NCBI GenBank assembly: GCA_003240795.1
Contig: QFNK01000084.1
Span: 1-7,559, forward strand
Reading direction: 5' to 3'
DNA from: Micavibrio aeruginosavorus
Lineage (GTDB): Bacteria > Pseudomonadota > Alphaproteobacteria > Micavibrionales > Micavibrionaceae
DNA length: 7,559 nt
Shown here: positions 1 through 5,727 of the stretch, piece after piece
How positions within the stretch are numbered: position 1 is the first letter of the stretch
How the letters are laid out: each line of letters opens with the position of its first letter
The notes under the pieces: generated by a model
Told to the model about the DNA's origin: nothing
What the model saw: the letters and a program-made list of their open reading frames with translations, nothing else
Database searches by the model: none
Made by a program: the position numbers and the translations under genes

Positions 1-433
1 CGTACAATCCGGTCGTGGCGCGCGCGTTCACCTTCGACCCGTCGTTCATATCGACATTGGCCTTGGGGTTTTCAAGCTGCACGACTTCCGGGTTCTCGCG
101 GCTCTGCGTCGCCTTGTCGGCGGTCACGGTGTAGGGCTGATTCTTGTCGTCGACGCTGTTGAAAACTGGTTTCAGAAGTTCGTTCTGGATGTTTTCGGAG
201 GCGGGGAGAAGGTCTTCCTTCTTCATCGGCTCCACCCGTTTTCCGGCCTCGTCCCATGTCAGGACGACAACTGTCATGGCAATCGCCACGAGAGGCAGAA
301 TGAAGCGCAGGGATTTGATGAAGGCCGTATAACGGCGGCCGATCGTGATGGTGCGGCCTTCGCCAACGGACAGCTGGCTGAGGCGGTTGTCTTTTTTGTT
401 CTCGCCGAAAAAATCGGTGTCTTCATCACTCAT
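1..433 (-). CDS. lptC: LptC-like LPS export periplasmic protein (partial, 3' end outside window)
   Basis: The first 144 residues are present; the frame is open to the left edge. LptC is a bitopic inner-membrane protein that receives lipopolysaccharide from the LptBFG transporter and passes it to LptA in the periplasm. The sequence shows a charged cytoplasmic N-terminus (residues 1-43), one hydrophobic segment at about 44-60, then periplasmic beta-rich sequence. This includes YTVTADKA and, later, ENPKANVDMNDGSKV, resembling the LptC/OstA-type jelly roll ('A..A.........L..P.A...L.DG'). The start is the ATG at 433, giving MSDEDTDFF; an ATG at 426 is out of frame. No clear Shine-Dalgarno sequence is visible. 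The gene lies 29 bp after kdsD on the same strand. In many alphaproteobacteria kdsD-lptC is followed by lptA, lptB and rpoN, which would lie off the left edge here. Assignment rests on topology, a short motif and context. Confidence 0.85.
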   Translation of the reverse strand, partial: MSDEDTDFFGENKKDNRLSQLSVGEGRTITIGRRYTAFIKSLRFILPLVAIAMTVVVLTWDEAGKRVEPMKKEDLLPASENIQNELLKPVFNSVDDKNQPYTVTADKATQSRENPEVVQLENPKANVDMNDGSKVNARATTGLY

Positions 434-462
434 GAAGAACAGTCTTACGCGAAATCAGGGAA

Positions 463-1452
463 TCAGGCAACGCCGCGCTGCAGGCAATCCTGAAGGCGGA
501 TCAGGCCTTTAACCGCGCCGTTATCGTCACGCACGACAAGGCTGGTCAGATAACTGCCGGGCGTCTTGGTCATGATGTTGAGGGCTTCGACCGCCAGGGC
601 GTTTTCCTCGATGGCGCGGGGAGTTTTGGTCATGATGCTCGCGGCCTGTTTTTGCAGCAGGTCGGGCGCCATGTGGCGTTTCAAGTCGCCGTCGGTGACG
701 ATGCCCTTGAGCGTGCCGTTTTCCATGATAAGGACGCAGCCGAGGTTTTTTTCTGCCAGCTGCACGATCACCTGATCCATCGTCGCCGTCTCGGGCAGCG
801 TCGGCAGGTTTGCCATAGGCTGCATCACCGCGGACACGGTCAGGAGTTTCTGGCCGAGCTTGCCGCCCGGATGAAAGACGCTGAATTGTTCCGGCGTCAG
901 GCCCATGCGTTCCAGCAGGGCGACGGCCAGCGCATCGCCGAGGGCGAGCTGCATCGTCGTCGAGGTCGTCGGGGCAAGGCCGTTCGGGCAGGCTTCCGGT
1001 GCTTTGGGCAGCAGCAGGACGATGTCCGCGTGGCTTGCCAGCGTGCTCGTCGCCTTGCCGGTAATGGCGATCAGCGTGATGCCGAAGCGGCGCGTGTAAT
1101 GGATCATGTCCGAGAGTTCGTTGCTCTCGCCGGAGTTGGAGAGGAGCAGGACGACATCGCCTTCGGTAATCATGCCGAGGTCGCCGTGGCTGGCTTCGTT
1201 CGCGTGAACGAAGTGCGACGGTGTTCCGGTGGAGGCGAGGGTCGCCGTGATCTTGCGCGCGACATGGCCGCTCTTGCCGATACCGGCGACGATCAGGCGG
1301 GCGCGGCGCTCTGTCTTCATTTTGTGAATGGCATCGACGGCGCGGGCGAAGTTGTCGTCAAGAGAATCGGCGAGCGCCTTCAGGCCCTCCATCTCCGTCA
1401 GGACGGCGCGGCGTCCGGCGGCGAGGTCGTTGCTTGTTGTATTGTCCGTCAT
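463..1452 (-). CDS. kdsD: Arabinose-5-phosphate isomerase, KdsD/KpsF family (SIS + two CBS domains)
   Basis: Predicted cytoplasmic enzyme interconverting D-ribulose 5-phosphate and D-arabinose 5-phosphate, the first step toward Kdo for the LPS inner core. At 329 residues it matches the usual family length. A sugar-isomerase (SIS) domain covers about residues 35-180 with GIGKSG at 57-62, EASHGDLGMI at 86-95, SNSGES at 105-110 and PEACPNGLAPT at 152-162; FHPGGKLG follows at 193-200. K60, E112, E153 and H194 fall where the E. coli enzyme has its proposed catalytic residues. Two CBS domains follow (about 208-265 and 272-328), the first containing GIVTDGDLKR. I chose the ATG at 1452, 4 bp after the rnd stop. 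The frame extends upstream to 1623, but that stretch overlaps rnd and has no isomerase similarity; an ATG at 1479 is a weaker alternative. No good Shine-Dalgarno sequence is seen, so translation may be coupled to rnd. Confidence 0.95.
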   Translation of the reverse strand: MTDNTTSNDLAAGRRAVLTEMEGLKALADSLDDNFARAVDAIHKMKTERRARLIVAGIGKSGHVARKITATLASTGTPSHFVHANEASHGDLGMITEGDVVLLLSNSGESNELSDMIHYTRRFGITLIAITGKATSTLASHADIVLLLPKAPEACPNGLAPTTSTTMQLALGDALAVALLERMGLTPEQFSVFHPGGKLGQKLLTVSAVMQPMANLPTLPETATMDQVIVQLAEKNLGCVLIMENGTLKGIVTDGDLKRHMAPDLLQKQAASIMTKTPRAIEENALAVEALNIMTKTPGSYLTSLVVRDDNGAVKGLIRLQDCLQRGVA

Positions 1453-1456
1453 GATT

Positions 1457-2068
1457 TTAGTGGGCGAAGATATCGACATCGGGCCATCCTTCAAGATCGA
1501 GCGCGGAACGCGTGGGCAGGAAATCGAAGCAGGACTGTGCGAGCGCCGTGCGGCCTTCGCGCGCCAGCATCGCATCCAGCTTTTCCTTGATCTTGTGCAG
1601 ATAGAGGACGTCGCTCGCGGCATAGGCCAGCTGCTCGTCCGTCAGTTTGTCCGCGCCCCAGTCGGAAGTCTGCTGCTGCTTGCTCAGCTCGACGCTTACG
1701 AGGTCGCGGCAAAGCTCTTTCAGGCCGTGGCGGTCCGTAAACGTGCGCGTCAGGCGCGAGGCGATTTTTGTGCAGTAAACAGGTGTGCAATCCACATCCA
1801 GATATGCCTTGATGGAAGCGATATCGAAACGGCCGAAATGGAACAGTTTCAAAACGCCTTTGTCGGCAAACAGTTTTTTCAGGTTCGGGGCGCCGTAGTC
1901 TCCGGCGGCGAACTGGACGAGGTGCGCGGTGCCGTCGCCGCCCGAAAGCTGAACCAGGCACAAACGGTCGCGAACGGGATTCAGGCCCATTGTTTCCGTG
2001 TCAACGGCAACCGAATTTCCGAAGGAAAGATTTGCGGGAATATCGCCTTTGTGAAGCGTAATCGACAT
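1457..2068 (-). CDS. rnd: Ribonuclease D, short alphaproteobacterial type (DEDDy 3'-5' exonuclease)
   Basis: A 203-residue DEDD-superfamily 3'-5' exoribonuclease. Family members trim 3' ends of tRNA and other small RNA precursors. All active-site residues are visible: Exo I DTE (D23, E25) in VAVDTETMGLNP, Exo II D82 in LFHFGRFDI, and Exo III Y149 and D153 in YAASDVLYL, the DEDDy pattern. It lacks the C-terminal HRDC domain of the E. coli enzyme (about 375 residues), as is normal for the short form common in alphaproteobacteria. I chose the ATG at 2068 (MSITLHKGDIP), matching the usual N-terminus. An ATG at 2095 adds nine residues, and the frame runs open to 2212, but only by reading through the tRNA gene. 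The gene starts 54 bp after the tRNA-Leu 3' end and is separated from kdsD by 4 bp, so co-transcription with both is likely. Confidence 0.94.
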   Translation of the reverse strand: MSITLHKGDIPANLSFGNSVAVDTETMGLNPVRDRLCLVQLSGGDGTAHLVQFAAGDYGAPNLKKLFADKGVLKLFHFGRFDIASIKAYLDVDCTPVYCTKIASRLTRTFTDRHGLKELCRDLVSVELSKQQQTSDWGADKLTDEQLAYAASDVLYLHKIKEKLDAMLAREGRTALAQSCFDFLPTRSALDLEGWPDVDIFAH

Positions 2069-2098
2069 AAGAAAATCACTTTCTACAAATGGCATGTT

Positions 2099-2119
2099 CC
2101 GCGTCCCCGTTGGGAGCGG
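2099..2119 (-). other. Stem-loop between tRNA-Leu and rnd
   Basis: On the minus strand CCGC-TCCC pairs with GGGA-(C)-GCGG, about 8 bp with one bulged C and a 4-nt loop (AACG). It starts 3 nt after the encoded CCA. No U-run follows, so it is not a standard intrinsic terminator. It could protect or guide processing of the tRNA 3' trailer, or act as the 5' end of the rnd message after tRNA excision. The structure is seen; the role is inferred. Confidence 0.45.
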
Positions 2120-2122
2120 AAA

Positions 2123-2209
2123 TGGTGCCCATGAGAGGACTCGAACCTCCACATCCTTGCGAATACTAGCACCTGAAGCTAGCGCGTCTACCAATTCCAC
2201 CACATGGGC
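2123..2209 (-). tRNA. tRNA-Leu, anticodon CAG
   Basis: An 87-nt class II tRNA including an encoded 3' CCA. The acceptor stem is GCCCATG/CATGGGC with discriminator A. The D-arm contains the AATTGGTAGACGCG pattern typical of bacterial leucine tRNAs. The anticodon stem is CTAGC/GCTAG with the loop reading TT-CAG-GT; the anticodon lies at 2173-2175 and decodes CUG. A long variable arm (about TATTCGCAAGGATGT) follows, then the T-arm with GGTTCGAGTCC. It closely resembles E. coli tRNA-Leu(CAG). The gene is transcribed away from the plus-strand regulator and heads the rnd-kdsD-lptC run. No integrase or duplicated 3' end is seen, so nothing suggests it is a used attachment site here. Confidence 0.98.
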
Positions 2210-2223
2210 CAAATGTGGAGTGG

Positions 2224-2252
2224 GTTTTAGCGCAGCGAGGCGGCCTTGTCAA
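2224..2252 (-). promoter_or_regulatory. Sigma-70-type promoter for tRNA-Leu (and possibly rnd-kdsD-lptC)
   Basis: Read on the minus strand, TTGACA (2252-2247, perfect -35) is followed after 17 bp by TAAAAC (2229-2224, 4 of 6 to TATAAT). Transcription would start near 2217, leaving a leader of about 8 nt before the mature tRNA 5' end at 2209, a usual distance for tRNA genes. Without a visible terminator between the tRNA and rnd, it may also drive the downstream protein genes. The boxes are seen; activity is inferred. Confidence 0.72.
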
Positions 2253-2349
2253 AGGGGAAAATCGCTGTTTTTCGCCCGTGGCGCCGCGCGGCTATGGCCA
2301 ACCCACTCTTTTGTTTATTTTTTCCCGATTGCGGGTCACAATAGTGGTC

Positions 2350-3186
2350 ATGAGAATCCTGCTTATCGACCGTGACGACATGTTTTCCGGCCTTCTGGCA
2401 TCAAAGATGCGGGCGGCGGGGCATGACGTGGTCGAAACCCGCATCAAGAATGACGGGCTGGAGCAGATGATTTCCGGAAAAGTCGATGCGGTTTATTTCG
2501 ACCCGTCACCCCTGAACGACCCGAAGGCCATCCTCTATCAGGTGCGCCGCATGGTGCACAATTTCCCCTACCTCGTCCTGACGGGCGACTTCAGCCGGGC
2601 GCAGGCGATCAAGGCGGGATGCCACGACGCGCTGCGCAAGCCGCTCGACCCCGAAGCGCTGACCGCCAGCCTTGCGAACGGCGAACGCATGATAGGCCTG
2701 ATCCGCCGTCTGGGCGATGAAAGCTATGACTTCCCGAGCAGCGGCGGCGTGATTTCGAAATCCGCTTTCAACCAGCTGTTCCTGTCCGCCATGGACCGTG
2801 TCGGCCGCTACGGCGAAAACGCCCATGCCCTGTTCCTGTCTGTTTCGAATTACGAGCAGATCAAGTTCGACGATGGCAAATACGCCGCCGATTATGCGGC
2901 GTCCCGCCTTGCCCAGATGCTGGTGCGTCTTCGCCGTCAGAGCGATATTCTGGCGCAGACGGGGGTATCCGAATTCGCCCTTTTGCTGCAGCGGCCGCAG
3001 ACGGATACCGAGTCTTTTGATGCCGCCCGCCGTTTTGCGGATTCCCTCGATGCGCGATCCGAAATCGCGTCCGGCGGTATGACGGATGTGAAGATCGAAG
3101 TCTCTCTTGTCCACATCCCGACGGGCGCGCTCGACTTCTATCAGGAAACGGTTATTCCCGCCATCGGCGCACGCCGCAACGGTTAA
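2350..3186 (+). CDS. Response regulator: receiver domain fused to degenerate GGDEF-like domain
   Basis: A 278-residue, probably cytoplasmic two-domain protein. Residues 1-110 look like a phosphorylatable receiver: acidic D7, D9 and D10 after MRILLI, phosphoacceptor candidate D51 at the end of beta-3 (AVYFDPSP), T78 in LVLTGD, and K97 in LRKPLDP. Residues about 135-265 have the layout of a nucleotidyl-cyclase fold: ALFLSVSNYEQIK where GGDEF proteins have 'LLFIDLDHFK', then LAQMLVRLRRQSDILAQ before the signature. The signature itself reads GVSEF (205-209) instead of GGDEF, so diguanylate cyclase activity is unlikely; binding or dimerisation remains possible. No DNA-binding domain is seen. The ATG at 2350 begins exactly at the receiver beta-1 strand. 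The frame is open back to 2215, but that stretch does not look like protein. No strong Shine-Dalgarno sequence. It is divergent from tRNA-Leu; no partner kinase is in the window. Confidence 0.78.
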   Translation: MRILLIDRDDMFSGLLASKMRAAGHDVVETRIKNDGLEQMISGKVDAVYFDPSPLNDPKAILYQVRRMVHNFPYLVLTGDFSRAQAIKAGCHDALRKPLDPEALTASLANGERMIGLIRRLGDESYDFPSSGGVISKSAFNQLFLSAMDRVGRYGENAHALFLSVSNYEQIKFDDGKYAADYAASRLAQMLVRLRRQSDILAQTGVSEFALLLQRPQTDTESFDAARRFADSLDARSEIASGGMTDVKIEVSLVHIPTGALDFYQETVIPAIGARRNG

Positions 3187-3319
3187 GAATTATCAACAGA
3201 AAGAAATTGTTCTGAATCAGTCGGATGCGCGGTTCCCGCGTTTCTTCCTCTGGCGCTTTTCCGCCCGATGCGCTGTAGTCATCTTACACGCACACATCAA
3301 TGCGCCATGCAAAATGGCC

Positions 3320-3338
3320 TCCGCGGTTTTTCCGCGGA
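3320..3338 (+). other. Perfect 7-bp hairpin in the leader of the TPR-like gene
   Basis: TCCGCGG-TTTTT-CCGCGGA is a perfect 7-bp GC-rich stem with a 5-nt loop, 24 nt upstream of the ATG at 3362. No U-run follows, so it is not a classical terminator. It may stabilise a 5' end, mark the end of the regulator transcript, or influence initiation. The rest of the 175-base gap (3187-3361) holds no other feature I can support; weak promoter-like hexamers in it were not convincing. Confidence 0.5.
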
Positions 3339-3361
3339 TATTGGGGAACAAGAGGACGGAC

Positions 3362-3766
3362 ATGCACGAACCTGCACCACGCGCACAGCAACATCCGCTC
3401 GTCCGTATTGCGTTCGTTTTCTGTGCACTGTCCTGCCTGTCCGGCGCCTTTTTCATGACGGTAAAAAGCCCGCAGGCGCAAAGCGCCGCGCTTTCGGCGC
3501 AGGCTGTTTATGCTGCGAAACAGGGGCAGGCTGATCATGCGATTGAAACGGCGTTTCAGGCCGTTCTTTTGAACCCTGGCGCAGTTAAAGGCTGGACGGT
3601 TTTATCCTCCGTTCTGGATGCACGCGGGTTTAATTCCCTCTCCGAAGAGGCGCAAACGATCGCCCTTTCCCTGCAGCAAAAACCGGATGATGCCGCGCGC
3701 GTCTACGCTGTTCCTGCCGAATTCCGCCTCAGCCTTATGAGCGAAACGGGCGCCGGAATTCAATGA
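3362..3766 (+). CDS. Small membrane-anchored TPR-like protein, unknown function
   Basis: A 134-residue protein with no recognised family. After a short polar N-terminus (1-12) comes one hydrophobic segment (about 13-35), either a membrane anchor or an uncleaved signal. C25 lies in it but the preceding residues (ALS) are a poor lipobox. Residues about 45-72 resemble one TPR unit (AVYAAKQGQADHAIETAF, ending LLNP), followed by another helical hairpin (about 73-107). The TPR-like part probably faces the periplasm. The ATG at 3362 has an upstream AGAGGA at good spacing; the frame is open from 3107, but that overlaps the regulator gene. The TGA stop overlaps the next gene's ATG (ATGA), a classic sign of translational coupling, so this protein and the following membrane protein probably work together. 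Confidence 0.72.
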   Translation: MHEPAPRAQQHPLVRIAFVFCALSCLSGAFFMTVKSPQAQSAALSAQAVYAAKQGQADHAIETAFQAVLLNPGAVKGWTVLSSVLDARGFNSLSEEAQTIALSLQQKPDDAARVYAVPAEFRLSLMSETGAGIQ

Positions 3767-4674
3767 CTGCCGCGCGCCTGACATCGACCGAAACAGCGGG
3801 CTTCTACGGCGCTGTCGCTGCGGGAGTTTTCAGCATCCTGATGATCGGCTGGAAGGGGATCGAGGGTGCATCCGCCGACTGGGTTTACGGATTTCTGGCC
3901 GTGTTCTGGAGCCTTCTGATGATGCTCCGTCTCATAACGCTGACCGATCAGGGGCCGCTTCCGGCGGGCAACCATCTGGCGCAGCAAATCATCGGATCGA
4001 TGTATAAAAGCCGCGATGCCGTGCGCCGTGCTTTGCTGCAGACCTCCCTTGGCGGCTCGTTCGCGCTCTTTGTCGGCGTCTGTTTTGTGTTCGCCGGATG
4101 GATGGCGTTCCAGATGGTCTGGGACAACGCCAATGCCGCGCCCTTTACGATGGCCGAACAATTCCTGCGCCAGAGCCTAGGCGCACAATCGGTTCCGGTT
4201 CTCTCCGCCATGTCGGTCACGCTGTTCGATCTCGGTCATTTCATCATGGCGATGATGACGCTTTCCATGATGGGGTTTGTCCTGCGCAGCCATGGCCTTA
4301 AAACCGCTTATGTCCGTCCCGCGATGATCATTGCCGCCAGCTATGCCACGGCAGGGCTTATCGTGTTTTCGGGGCTGGAGGCTTCCGCCCAAAGTTTCTT
4401 TGATGAAGTCGTGCAACATACGGGCGCGGTGGGGGCGGGCATTCTCGCGCTTATGCTGTTCGTGCCGCTGGGTTACATATCCCTGACGGCCAGTCTGGAC
4501 GATTCCGACTGGATGATCGTTGCCTGCGCGATGATAACCGGCTCCGCCCTAATCTGCGCCGTGTTCCTGCCGTTTACGCCGCTTCTGGCCGCTTATATGG
4601 CGCTGTGCTGGATGGGCGTGTTTCTTGCCTGGGGTGCTTGCGAGCGTGTGCCGCTTGACAATTCTATAGAATAG
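3763..4674 (+). CDS. Eight-helix integral membrane protein, unknown function
   Basis: A 303-residue hydrophobic protein that I cannot assign to a family. Hydrophobic segments lie at about 13-30, 40-60, 97-119, 145-174, 186-204, 221-243, 250-270 and 272-290, giving roughly eight inner-membrane helices. A longer polar stretch (61-95, with YKSRDAVRRA) separates helices 2 and 3 and is positively charged, so it is probably cytoplasmic. Possible in-membrane polar residues include D156 and H159 in LFDLGHF. No transporter signature, ATP-binding motif or metal-binding cluster is apparent. The ATG overlaps the stop of the TPR-like gene by ATGA, and the upstream gene probably supplies ribosomes. A TTGACA promoter box overlaps the last codons, and an intrinsic terminator begins 45 bases after the stop. 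Confidence 0.78.
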   Translation: MTAARLTSTETAGFYGAVAAGVFSILMIGWKGIEGASADWVYGFLAVFWSLLMMLRLITLTDQGPLPAGNHLAQQIIGSMYKSRDAVRRALLQTSLGGSFALFVGVCFVFAGWMAFQMVWDNANAAPFTMAEQFLRQSLGAQSVPVLSAMSVTLFDLGHFIMAMMTLSMMGFVLRSHGLKTAYVRPAMIIAASYATAGLIVFSGLEASAQSFFDEVVQHTGAVGAGILALMLFVPLGYISLTASLDDSDWMIVACAMITGSALICAVFLPFTPLLAAYMALCWMGVFLAWGACERVPLDNSIE

Positions 4675-4682
4675 GATATTAT
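4655..4682 (+). promoter_or_regulatory. Near-consensus sigma-70 promoter inside the end of the membrane-protein gene
   Basis: TTGACA (4655-4660, 6 of 6) is separated by 16 bp from TATTAT (4677-4682, 5 of 6 to TATAAT). The -35 box lies in the final codons of the upstream gene, and an AT-rich segment surrounds the -10. A start near 4689 would give a transcript reaching a strong terminator about 30 nt later, ahead of the 113-residue gene at 4776. This is one of the two best promoter matches in the window; activity is inferred. Confidence 0.6.
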
Positions 4683-4688
4683 TCCTTT

Positions 4689-4750
4689 TATTGATGCGGC
4701 CTGTTTCGCATTTTATCACCCGCTTTTCCTTCCGGAATAGCGGGTTTTTT
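4689..4750 (+). ncRNA. Possible ~60-nt leader or small RNA between promoter and terminator
   Basis: If the promoter at 4655-4682 is used, the transcript runs from about 4689 to the U-run ending at 4750. It can fold into two hairpins: ATGCG/CGCAT (4694-4698 with 4707-4711, 8-nt loop) and the terminator stem (4719-4744). This would be either a terminated leader controlling the next gene or an independent small RNA. I do not recognise it as a known RNA family. The 5' end is estimated, and no experimental support is available. Confidence 0.3.
4719..4750 (+). terminator. Strong rho-independent terminator
   Basis: CCCGCT pairs with AGCGGG (4719-4724 with 4739-4744). After one T-T mismatch the inner stem TTCC/GGAA (4726-4729 with 4734-4737) closes a 4-nt loop (TTCC). 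Six T residues follow directly (4745-4750). It would end the regulator/TPR/membrane-protein transcript. Only 25 bases separate its U-run from the next ATG, so it also sits in the leader of the 113-residue gene. The minus strand has no adjacent U-run, so it acts in the plus direction. Confidence 0.88.
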
Positions 4751-4775
4751 GTTTCGATTTTCAAAGGAGCTTTCC

Positions 4776-5117
4776 ATGACAACCCTTCTTCCCACCGACG
4801 CCGACAACAACCCGATTCCGGCCATGCGCCTCAAGCCGGGCGGCGCGCACAAGATCAACGCAACCGCCACGACTGCCCGCAATGCTGCGGCTTTCGATAC
4901 CGATACGAAGGTGGTCAGCGTTTATGCGAGCGGGCCCGTTTACCTGCGGTTCGGCAACGCGTCCGTAACGGCGGCGAATACGGATCATTATTACCCGGGC
5001 AACACCTATTACGATTTCGCAATCAGCGGCGGGGACAACAAAGGCCCGCACAGCACGCATCTGGCCGTTCTGGCGGCCGCCGCCGATTGCGCGGTTTATG
5101 TGTCAGAGAAAGAATAG
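4776..5117 (+). CDS. Hypothetical 113-aa protein, resembles small phage-type structural proteins
   Basis: A 113-residue soluble protein without signal peptide or membrane segment, rich in Ala, Thr, Asn and Tyr, with alternating beta-type patterns. A strong Shine-Dalgarno sequence (AAAGGAG, 4763-4769) sits 6 nt before the ATG at 4776, fixing the start. After a proline-rich N-terminus (IPAMRLKPGG) come KVVSVYASGPVYLRFG at about 45-60 and then TDHYYPGNTYYDFAI. The order (variable start, V-x-V-x-A, 'Y-x-RFG', then a D/Y-rich turn and a final V-Y strand) recalls small beta-sandwich proteins seen in tailed-phage structural modules; this likeness is from memory and is weak. No other phage gene is nearby. 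Expression should depend on the promoter/terminator pair just upstream. The stop lies 3 bp from the convergent recR stop, leaving no room for a terminator. Confidence 0.7.
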   Translation: MTTLLPTDADNNPIPAMRLKPGGAHKINATATTARNAAAFDTDTKVVSVYASGPVYLRFGNASVTAANTDHYYPGNTYYDFAISGGDNKGPHSTHLAVLAAAADCAVYVSEKE

Positions 5118-5120
5118 GGC

Positions 5121-5723
5121 TTACAGCCGCGCGCGGGATTTCAGGGCGGTTGCGATCGTGGAATCGTCTAGGAATTCCAGCGCGCCGCCGACCGGTACGC
5201 CGTGGGCAAGGCGGCTGATATGAAGCGGGCTGAGCTGCAGCGTATCAATCCTGTCCATCAGGTAATGGGCGGTCGATTGCCCGTCCACCGTCGCCGCCAG
5301 AGCCAGCACGATTTCCTTTGGCGGGGTGCGGCGCATGCGGTTCAAAAGCGGCTCGATCGAAAGCTGTTCCGGCCCGATTCCGTCGAGGGCGGAAAGCACG
5401 CCGCCGAGGATATGATACTGCCCCTTGTAGGAATTTGTGCGCTCCACCGCCCAGACATCGGCAACGCTTGCGACGACGCAGATCGTTTCCTTGTCCCGCG
5501 CCGGATCGCGGCAGATGCGGCAGGGATCGGTAGCGTCGAGGTTGCCGCAATTGCTGCAGCTTTTGATCGTGTCGGATGCTTCCTGAAGGGCTGCCAGAAG
5601 GGGGCGCAACCGCTTGTCCTTCTGGCTTAACAGGTGTAGCGCGATGCGCTTGGCCGACCGGCCGCCAAGCCCGGGAAGGGCGGCGATCTGGCGGATCAGG
5701 ACATCGAGCGGGCCGTCAAACAT
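5121..5723 (-). CDS. recR: Recombination mediator protein RecR
   Basis: A 200-residue protein, the usual RecR length. RecR works with RecO (and RecF) to load RecA onto SSB-coated single-stranded gaps during daughter-strand gap repair. Domain order is as expected: helix-hairpin-helix (about 13-32, LPGLGGRSAKRIALHLL), a four-cysteine zinc finger (C56, C59, C68, C71), the Toprim domain (about 79-170) with LDGIGPEQL, and the C-terminal SRLAHGVPVGG element. One oddity: the Toprim strand reads CVVASVAD, with Ala85 (codon GCA) where RecR normally has Glu; D89 is kept. The ATG at 5723 follows the lolA stop by 4 bp, so the two genes are probably co-transcribed. In many bacteria recR instead follows dnaX and ybaB. 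It converges with the 113-residue gene. Confidence 0.97.
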   Translation of the reverse strand: MFDGPLDVLIRQIAALPGLGGRSAKRIALHLLSQKDKRLRPLLAALQEASDTIKSCSNCGNLDATDPCRICRDPARDKETICVVASVADVWAVERTNSYKGQYHILGGVLSALDGIGPEQLSIEPLLNRMRRTPPKEIVLALAATVDGQSTAHYLMDRIDTLQLSPLHISRLAHGVPVGGALEFLDDSTIATALKSRARL

Positions 5724-5727
5724 GATG

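Noticed and set aside
652..1590. Long plus-strand open frame (312 codons) opposite kdsD
   Set aside because: It lies entirely antisense to a well-conserved isomerase, is rich in Arg, Gly, Ala and His as expected from GC-rich shadow frames, and shows no domain.
1453..1623. N-terminal extension of KdsD by 57 residues
   Set aside because: It overlaps the end of rnd and is Arg/Ser-rich without family similarity; the ATG at 1452 gives the normal KdsD length.
1328..2134. Plus-strand open frame opposite rnd and the tRNA 3' end
   Set aside because: Antisense to rnd with all active-site residues present on the other strand; it runs into the tRNA gene.
2123..2209. tRNA-Leu as attachment site for an integrated element
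   Set aside because: No integrase, no second copy of the tRNA 3' end, and core genes flank both sides.
2069..2212. N-terminal extension of RNase D to a start at 2212
   Set aside because: The extra residues are a translation of the tRNA-Leu gene, so the frame is open only by chance.
2316..2349. Promoter for the response-regulator gene (TTGTTT with CACAAT)
   Set aside because: The spacing is 20 bp and both boxes are weak. A promoter must exist nearby, but I cannot point to it.
4694..5218. Plus-strand frame from the ATG at 4694, overlapping the 113-residue gene
   Set aside because: No Shine-Dalgarno; it reads through the terminator hairpin and becomes Arg-rich out-of-frame sequence. The frame with AAAGGAG at 4776 is far better.
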